In this document: piece by piece, positions 56,374 through 64,000 of the stretch
Numbering within the stretch: position 1 is the stretch's first letter
How the letters are laid out: the number at the start of each line of letters is the position of its first letter
Assembly (NCBI RefSeq): GCF_002878395.1
Contig: NC_061115.1
Coordinates: 95,522,330 to 95,586,329, forward strand
DNA from: Capsicum annuum
Taxonomy: Eukaryota > Streptophyta > Magnoliopsida > Solanales > Solanaceae
Reading direction: 5' to 3'
Length of the DNA: 64,000 bases
Position numbers and translations under genes: made by a program
Notes under the pieces: model-generated
What the model was told of the DNA's origin: nothing
Databases searched by the model: none
The model's input: only the letters and a program-made list of their open reading frames with translations

Positions 56374-58889
56374 TGTAACACCCTGAAAATGGTCCTGAGA
56401 CGTCACACGGTGGTTAGGACCACAAGTCATCCCAAGCTAATCATTCTACTGGTATAACTCATAAGCAACTGAAAAAAATACATAAATCTGAACTAAATAA
56501 GTGGAAGATGATTCTACATTGAATCTAATCAATACAGAACTAAATTAAAATGAACACAACTCTGCTTTTAAAAAACAATACTAGAATCAAATACATTAAC
56601 TCTACTGACTCTCTATAAAGCCTATACTAGTATTGACTTTAGGTAGCTGGGATATGACCCCCAACTCTTTCAAATCAATACGACTGAATGAATAAAAATA
56701 AAATACTACTCAAACTACATGACTGGCTCGAGCCCTTAAATTAAGAGGACACATAACCAGCTGACTAAAAGCTGCAAACTATCTGAATATGTTATGCGTG
56801 CTACAATTGAACTGATACCTTCATTATGAGATAATGTAGCACATAGACATATTTGTGGATTAGTACTTTGAGGATGTACTGAGTATGTGGGGGTGAATGC
56901 ATAAGTAAAACATCATCTCATCGTCATAATTTTTAAAACAATGCCTGCTAAATGTAAATGACTCACATAAGCCGAAATATCTGAAATACTGAAATCAGGA
57001 ATAATAAATCAATCATAATTTATAAATCTAGTGAGTGTAACATTTAGTTCTAAAAGCTATAATCGTATTCTATAAGTAAATAATACTGTCTAAGTGTAGA
57101 AAGAACTTAATTTTGAAATCTGAAATCTAAAAGCTGAAGTCTGTAACTGTTATTTTTTGTAAAGCATAGTCTGAGTAAACTTTGAGTGCCTTTACACTTA
57201 GTTTTCTAAAATCTTTTCTATAAATATTTTCTGTTAGGCTTTACTATTAAGGAAAGCTATTATGCACGGTAAAATACTTTATCTAAAGCTTTTCTATAAG
57301 GAAAACACTTTATCTTAAGGGTTTAGAAATCTAAAAACTTATTTTGAATGAGAGATTCTTCTAACCGACATAAACCATGTGAGCATTCATGGAGTCAATA
57401 TTCTTGCCCCGCAAAGGAGGAATCCTAATGTTGGGGAGTGGAGTCATACTCTTTCCAAGGAGTATAACCTATCTAAATGATCAAATATCTATCATCCATG
57501 TAGAAGTGGAAACAATCTAAATCCTACATTGGCACATAGTTCTGGGGTATGAAAAAGTAGTAAGGTACCCAAATCGGTGCTACATACTACTCCCACTAAA
57601 TCTGTATGCTCATTCTGACGGAAATCTACTCTAAAATAGTATAAGGGTTTTTAATGAAAACCAACAATATATATATCTGTAGAGCTAAATCTATAATCTA
57701 AACCTGTAAAGTGGATTTCATAGTTATTCTGAAACCAAAATGTCAAATCTTTATCAAAAATCTGAAAAGGAATCTAGTCATAGGTGCTTATAGCACAACA
57801 AATCTTAAAATAGTAATCTTTAATTCGGGCTTAATGACCCATGCCTCAAACTCATCTTAAAACATCATAATGCTAATGCTTGGTAATGTAAACATTTATA
57901 AATCAACTTAAAATCTTGAAATTTCTGCAATATGCATGAAAATATGAACATAAACATGCAACTCAAATTTTAAATCCCTTGAAATCTCATAAAATTATAA
58001 ATATCAATATTAGGTGTAAACCCTAACTTCAATTTCTTGGTAAATCACTTAAAATTCAGTAAATTTATAATTAAAATAAGTTTTGGGAAAAAAGATGAAA
58101 GAATTATCCACTTTGAAATACCCCACATACCTCAATTGAGGAACTAGATTCTAAGACTTGAATCTTAGATCTCTATTGATGCTTTGGAGATAAATTCTTA
58201 GAGTTCTTGAATTGGGATTCCTTAATCTTGAATTTCCTTGGAGAATTAATGGAGAAATTAGATTTTCTTTGAGAGAAAGTTTGATGATCTAGAGTTTTGT
58301 TTTGAGAAAAATTGATGAAATAAGCACTACACGAATTGGGGCTTTCGGGATTGACCAAAATGCTCCTATTAAACTTCTGAACGGAACTGAAAAATGTAAC
58401 ATTTTTCCAATTTGGGTGGCCACCGTGATGCGCCACTATCACGGTGGCTTACTGGAATTCAGACAATTGGGAATTGGGCATGCAACGCAACACGCCACTA
58501 TCCCAGTTCCGTATAGTTTTGCCATTTTGGACACTAGCGTAATGCGCCAACATCGTACTGGGCTACTGGTATGGGACAATTGGGAATTTTGACTTCTCCG
58601 CGATGTGGGGCTATCGCGGAGGACCACTGGTATTGACGATTATCATTTTGCCCGCCTTCGCTATGTGCCAAGTCCCCAGGTGGCACTGTGAACTTAAAAA
58701 TAACAAAACTCCTTCACTGAGTGTCGAAATTGGGCGAACTTAGTATCGATCGAAAACTTATTCATTTTTCCATACAATGGGAGGTCTAAATCTAGAAAAT
58801 TCCACACGAAATAATTATTCTTCATTTTGGAAGATATTCCTTAACATTCTAGGACCAAATTCAACCTAGGAAAAGTACAGGGTGTTACA
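56374..58889 (-). repeat. 3' LTR of element E
   Basis: About 2.5 kb, TGTAACACCCTG at left and GGGTGTTACA at right. It matches 62648-64000 in its left 1.35 kb. The dyad array at about 58415-58680 includes CCACCGTGAT-gcgccact-ATCACGGTGG (58420-58447, ten perfect base pairs) and CTCCGCGAT-gtggggct-ATCGCGGAG (58596-58621, nine). The ORFs at 58302-58592 (plus) and 58627-58439 (minus) cross this array and are not credible genes. Confidence 0.85.
58415..58680 (-). repeat. Tandem dyad array in U3 of element E
   Basis: Four to five units of about 60 bp. Each has an inverted repeat with an 8-nt centre followed by a spacer of the GGGACAATTGGGAATT type. It is homologous in plan and partly in sequence to the arrays in element B LTRs (30219 and 42246), but here the dyads are better preserved. 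Confidence 0.78.
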
Positions 58890-58902
58890 ATATCTCCCCC
58901 TT
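58890..58902 (-). other. Polypurine tract 1 of element E
   Basis: Minus AAGGGGGAGATAT adjoining the LTR end; same core as B and D. Confidence 0.8.
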
Positions 58903-61900
58903 GGAAACATTCATCCTTGAATGTGGCTAGATAAGCTGAAAATACTGAGGAATCTGAGGCTATAAGCTATCATGCACAACTGACATAAATTGTGTCACTG
59001 AAACTCAACAGAGTGAGCTACTGAACTTATTTGTCAGTGCATAAACTTACATGAAAATAGCTATATGGCTGAGATAGAAACGATAGAGTAAACTTATAAG
59101 TAATCATTGCTTTAGGCTGGATCTGATTTCGTGAGATAAAAATGAGAGGTTTATGACATAAAAACTCCATGAAAATATTGGGGCATTACAACATCTCCCC
59201 TTTGGGATCGTTCATCCTTGAATGATACTGATTTGGTTGAAATACTAGGATGAGATTTAGATGATACGCAGGATACTTATGAACAAAATCATGGCTTAAT
59301 TTTTTAATTTGAAACTGATGCATGATGTATATACTGAGCTGAATCTGCAATTTACATGTATGCGAACAAACTACCTCTTGAAATGGCCATTCTCATGAAA
59401 TTTTAGGTAGTAAGACTAGACTACATCAAAAGATGGAAAGCTATAGAAATTTGTTTGTCCGACTGTTAAACTGGATTGCTGACTATACGGACTGATTTAT
59501 ACTGAATGGTCATACTCAGATGGAGTATTTCTCTAACACTCTCCTAAGAATCTTCTAATGCTATTAGGGAGTAAAGAACTTTAGACATGATCTGAACAAC
59601 ACATTTGTTCATGAAATTACAATATTTATACCACTCTATAGCATGGAACATAGACCCATAAATCACAAGCTAGATTAGAATTACTAAGCCTTAAGTAATG
59701 CAACTCCTTACTATCAAGCTTAGCAACACTTCTCAAATACTCCCTCAACTATACTATTCCCCTTTGTATACCATATTCACTTGTTTCACTTGATATATTC
59801 ACATGGGCATTGATAAATCCGTTTACTAAAGACTAAACTAAACTAAATCCTCTAATAATGGTCAAACCTAACTCGGAATCATGAAGTACTGCACATAACA
59901 CCATCATACTATTCTGAACCATCAATTAAAAACCCCAAACATTGTCATAACTACTCACTCGAGGATAATTCTTCTTATTACTTTCATAATTAAATTCAAC
60001 CTCTTACTAGAAATTCGTTAATGCACCACACACCTATCCTCTTATACACCAACATAAATTTCAAGCCTATCTTCATAACCCCATATGCACTTCGAAACAA
60101 ATACCCATAAGAGTATCTTTCTCATATTCACTAATACCTCTATCAATAGCAGGTTCCATGTACTAATCCTAGGAACACATGTATAGAAATATTCTCAACT
60201 AACAGAGTCATACACAAAAAGCTTTACTTCAATATTTCTTCATTTATAGACTTACATAAAACTAGCATACAACCATCTTTCCCAACATAACATATTTACT
60301 CTCTCCAATCTATGCAACTAATCATCATCACTATCTTTACCTAAGAGAAGGTCACTGAAAGGTTGGAATACAAGGTCTTGAAATATGAAGGGATACCAAA
60401 TATACTTTACACTTTACTGAGGTCTAGGGAATAGAGTATTCATTACATAGATTCATTAAAGAGATTAAACCTGAGGACGTCAAGATATAGATATGAATAC
60501 TGGAACTGAACATACTGTAAAGCATAAGTACGCAAGTCATGAGCTGCATGACCTGAATTTTGGAGTTCATAACTTTAAGGAATATGATTTCAACCGTTAA
60601 ATGTGCTTGAACTACTCGTACTAAGAATTGGAAGAATACATGATCCTCTATTACATATATGAACATGATCTATGATCATGGAACTAACACGTAAGGCATG
60701 AGTAGATATTGGGACAACTAAAATACCAATACTGAAATAAGAATGGGTTGAGCATCATCCTCACTTTCTAATGTTCTATAACATACTTGCATCACTACTA
60801 GAATATGAGAGCTTGACTTGGCTACTCGTTCTATTATCTCCCCCTTATCTTTAAGCCATCATTCTAAGTCTGAGGAACCCTTTACTAAACTCTAAACTAG
60901 ACTACACTCACTGTATTCTAGTGTCTAGAACATAATAATACATGAAAATAACAAACTTACGCTAAAAGAATACACCTAAAAGGATAAAATCCACTTCTAA
61001 TTCTTCCTTCTGAGGTACAACTCTATCTTTCTACGGCCCCACTAATCATCATATAATATCTTGGACACTTGGAAACTTAGAATCTTCATGAGTGTCACCA
61101 CATCCTAAGTTCACACCTTCTAGAGCTTCAGCTCTCATTTCTACTCGCTCAATCTTCAAAGATTCAAACTTAGATTCTAACACTTAACATGGATGTCTTC
61201 AACCTTTAATAAACAATACTGCTTTCGTCATAGCCTACTAATATCGTATCTCTAAACTTATATTTATAAACCATGAGAATAAAAATCATACCAACAGGGC
61301 TCAACATCATCCATCCATAACTCAACTCCTTAACTTAGCTATGAAGAACATCATATACTATATAACTAGCCTCCTTCCTCTTAGCAATTCAATGACACTA
61401 CTAATCCCACAAAACACATAATAACCTTAGAAAATAATGCAACCCCATATCACCTTGGTTATACTTCTTCAGTATACATACAACATCATGCTTAGTTATG
61501 AATTAAAATGGGCTCAAACTCTTGCACATACTGTTCAAGCCTACTAGATCACTTTCATATAACTATCATCACTAACCAAGAAATTATTCCATCCATCTTG
61601 ATGACCATCAATTGTTCAAACTTAATGTCTAGTACTAAACATAATTTAACAACCCACCTTACATACAATTATCACTTGGAAGCTACAAAATTAAACATCA
61701 AGAAACACTAGTCCACTAGATCTTCATAATAATAGTAATAGGTCAAAATAATATGACCTATATCATTACAATCCATTAGAAAATACTACTCTTACACATC
61801 ACTACTATTTAACCTTCCATATACCTAAATTGATGGTACTCAATCACCAAAAACTTTATTAATATCCTATACTTTTTAATCATAATAAATATCATCAATA

Positions 61901-62647
61901 ACTCCTTCTATACTTTAAGTATACAACAATTCTCTTTAAGTAATAACTCCTTTTGTACCTCCATTAAACTAACACACAAGGGACTATCACCTCAACACAT
62001 CTCGACAACATACACGAGTTTATCTCTATACTTTCTATCAATCATCATTCCATCTTTTCTTGTCACTACTCTTCTATACCCATACTACCAGCTATAATAA
62101 GGTTCTACTATTCATAAATCAGAACACTAAAGTTCATAATACCTCTAGAATGCACACTTTATTTAATAGTCTAGGATCATACTATCTCCTCTCATGAGCA
62201 TTATTTGTATTAAAGGAATAATAAGGAATTTGAATAAATATCTAATTTTTTGTCAACTGAATAACTCATGGGGATAAGGACATAAATTTTAACTTAAGGA
62301 ATTCAGCATACTAGGGAGCTCCTTTCAAGCTCCTTGTGTAACTTCTGAAGTTTCTACTAGTAAATCTTAGTGCATTATTTGGAAAGGAATTGGAACTTGC
62401 TAATCATGTTATATCAAGAATAAGCCATAGATAAAGAATTTTAGGGTAACACATGAGTAGATAGAAGATTCTGAAGAAACAACTTTATAACACGATCTAA
62501 AGTATGAATGGAGGGAAGCTTTTCTTAAATGCCTTGTAGCCTCTCAAAGAAAAGCACAAACATCTCCATACCATTTCTCAAGACTCTACTAGACATGGCT
62601 TCTTAGACACCCTAGGACACTTGAACCTTGTGCTCTGATACCAAGTT
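58903..62647 (-). other. Element E interior, non-coding
   Basis: No protein domain found on either strand. Extra polypurine-like tracts occur at 59191-59203 (preceded by an LTR-end-like GGGGCATTACA) and 60835-60847. Blocks 59390-59560 and 60430-60800 match element C. The stretches 59640-60340 and 60850-62200 are not seen in C and are strikingly G-poor on plus (C-poor in the element's sense strand). The last 150 bp before the primer site are a leader shared with element B (35590-35750). Confidence 0.7.
62625..62643 (-). other. Primer-binding site of element E
   Basis: Minus ACTTGGTATCAGAGC with following CACAAGG, an unmutated TGGTATCAGAGC complement of initiator methionine tRNA, just inside the 5' LTR. 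Confidence 0.85.
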
Positions 62648-64000
62648 TGTAATGCCCCAAAAATGGTCCTGAGATATCACATGAAGCTTAGGACCATAAG
62701 TGATGCTAAGCTGACCTTTCTACTGGTATAACTCATAAGCAACTGGATAAAATACATAAATCTAAATGAAATTAGTAGAAGATGACTCTTTTATGAATCT
62801 GATAAATACAGAACTAAATTAAAATGATTACAATTCTACTTTTTCAAAATAATACTAGAATTAAATACATTAACTCTACTGACTGTCTATGAAGACTATA
62901 CTAGTATTGACTTTAGGTAGTCGGGACATGACCCCCATCTTCCTCAAATCTACATGACTGTATAAATAAAAATAAAATATTGCTCAATCTACATGACTAA
63001 CTCGAGCCCTTGAATCAAAAGAACTCGTCACCTACTGATTGGAAGCTACAAACTGTCTGAATATGGTATGCATGATACAACTAAACTGATACTTATATTA
63101 TGAGATAATGTAGCATATGTACATATATGTACATCAGTACTTTGAGGATGTAATGAGTATATAGGGGTGAATGCAAAAGTAAAACATCATCTCATTATCA
63201 TAATTTGTAAAATAATGCATGCTAAATGTAACTGACTCACCTAAGCTGGAATATCTGAAATACTGAAATCATGAATAATAAATAAATCATACTTTATAAA
63301 TCTAGTAAGGAATAACATTTAGTTCTGAAAGCTATACTCGTATTCTATCTGTAAATAATACTATCTAAGTTTAGAAAGAGCTTACTTCTAAAATCTGAAA
63401 TCTAAAGGCTGAAGTCTGTAATTATTATCTTTTTGTAAAGAATAATCTGAGTAAACTTTGTGAGCCTTTACCCTTAGTTGTCTAAAATATTTTCTATTAG
63501 GGAAATCTGTTCTGCAAGGGAAAATACTTTATCTGAAGCTTATTTGTAAGAAAAATACTTTTTCTTAAGGGTTTAGAAATCTGAAAACTTATTCTGTATG
63601 GGAGGTTCTACTAACCGACATAAACCATGCGAGAATTCATGGAGTCCAACATTCTTATACCCCTAAGGAGGAATCCTCACTTTGGGGAGATTAGTCATAC
63701 TCTTGCCGAGGAGTATAACCTATCTAAGTGATCACATATCTATCATCCACGTTGAAGTGGGAACAATCTAAATCCTACGTTGGCACATAGTTCTGGGATA
63801 TGAAACAGTAGTAACGTACCCAAATCGGTGCTAAATACTACTCCTACTAAATTTGTATGCTCATTCGGATGCAAATACACTTTAAAATAGTATAATGATT
63901 TATAATGAAAACTAACAATATATCTGTAGAGCTAAATCTGTAATCTGAACCTGTAAAGTAGATTTCATAGCTATTTTGAGACCAAAAGGTCATGTTTTAT
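62648..64000 (-). repeat. 5' LTR of element E, cut by window end
   Basis: TGTAATGCCCCAAAAATGG start. It aligns with 56374-57740 in order (for example the GGTATAACTCATAAGCAACT block at 62726 and 56452). The U3 part lies beyond 64000. Confidence 0.83.

Larger units (their letters stand above)
56374..64000 (-). mobile_element. Element E: large non-coding gypsy-derived element, runs off window
   Basis: Minus strand. The 3' LTR (56374-58889) and the start of the 5' LTR (62648 to the window end) are direct repeats. A good primer-binding site (62625-62643) and polypurine tract (58890) define the 3.76 kb interior, which has no gag or pol on either strand. Blocks shared with element C interior show a common non-coding family. 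LTR sequence is related to that of element B (dyad array, CTGAGACGTCACACGG end), suggesting mobilisation by a B-like chromovirus. Confidence 0.83.

Noticed and set aside
58302..58592. 96-codon ORF on plus with tryptophan- and histidine-rich repeats
   Set aside because: Repeated wording reflects the 60-bp DNA units of the dyad array in the E LTR, not a protein repeat; a minus ORF overlaps it.
1..64000. Host protein-coding genes, tRNA or rRNA
   Set aside because: No frame outside the retroelements showed a known domain, intron-exon structure or cloverleaf that I could support by reading; a homology search and tRNA scan would be decisive.

Overview
The window reads as plant nuclear DNA that is almost entirely transposable-element sequence. 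It is AT-rich and eukaryotic, with no bacterial-style gene packing, no tRNA or rRNA, and no host gene that I can support. Wording in the gag-pol remnants, the LTR leader sequences and the LINE resembles Solanaceae repeats (Solanum, Capsicum) as I remember them. The family assignment is therefore moderately confident, the species is unknown, and the density of old nested elements suggests pericentromeric or other repeat-rich heterochromatin.

Layout. 1-5760: plus-strand Ty3/gypsy chromovirus (Tekay/Del type, element A) with decayed gag-pol and 3' LTR. 5761-9045: plus-strand Athila-type (OTA clade) 3' half (K). 9060-9678: minus-strand Athila-type RT/linker fragment (M). 9679-11035: plus-strand chromovirus LTR fragment (L), abutting in inverted orientation element C (11036-18674, minus), which has two LTRs of about 2.8 kb (one truncated) and a short, mostly non-coding interior. 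18675-20960: 5' half of a LINE (minus). 20990-22976: minus LTR J, interrupted by element D (22977-27703, minus, 3' half of a chromovirus). 27704-28318 and 42774-43289: two halves of a minus LTR-like sequence X, split by element B (28324-42768, minus), a complete chromovirus whose 5' LTR is split by element H (36490-40982, minus, non-autonomous Athila type). 43290-53400: plus-strand gypsy element F, whose 5' LTR is split by element G (46008-50213, plus, Athila type without pol). 53410-56373: minus Athila-type 3' end (I). 56374-64000: minus large non-coding element E, whose 5' LTR runs off the window.

Nesting is supported by target-site duplications (TSDs) that I could read: GTATT around H, ATATC around B and TTAAT around G. 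Every coding domain carries stops, frameshifts or lost catalytic residues, so nothing here looks able to move by itself.

The most interesting signal is non-coding. Nearly every LTR, from families that share no other U3 sequence, carries a GC-richer block of short inverted repeats, often upstream of a TATA-like box. In the B and E families this block is a tandem array of units of about 61 bp, and between the two LTRs of element C both arms of one dyad have changed in concert. A second theme is that C and E share a conserved but non-coding interior with repeated polypurine tracts, as expected of a family of large retrotransposon derivatives.
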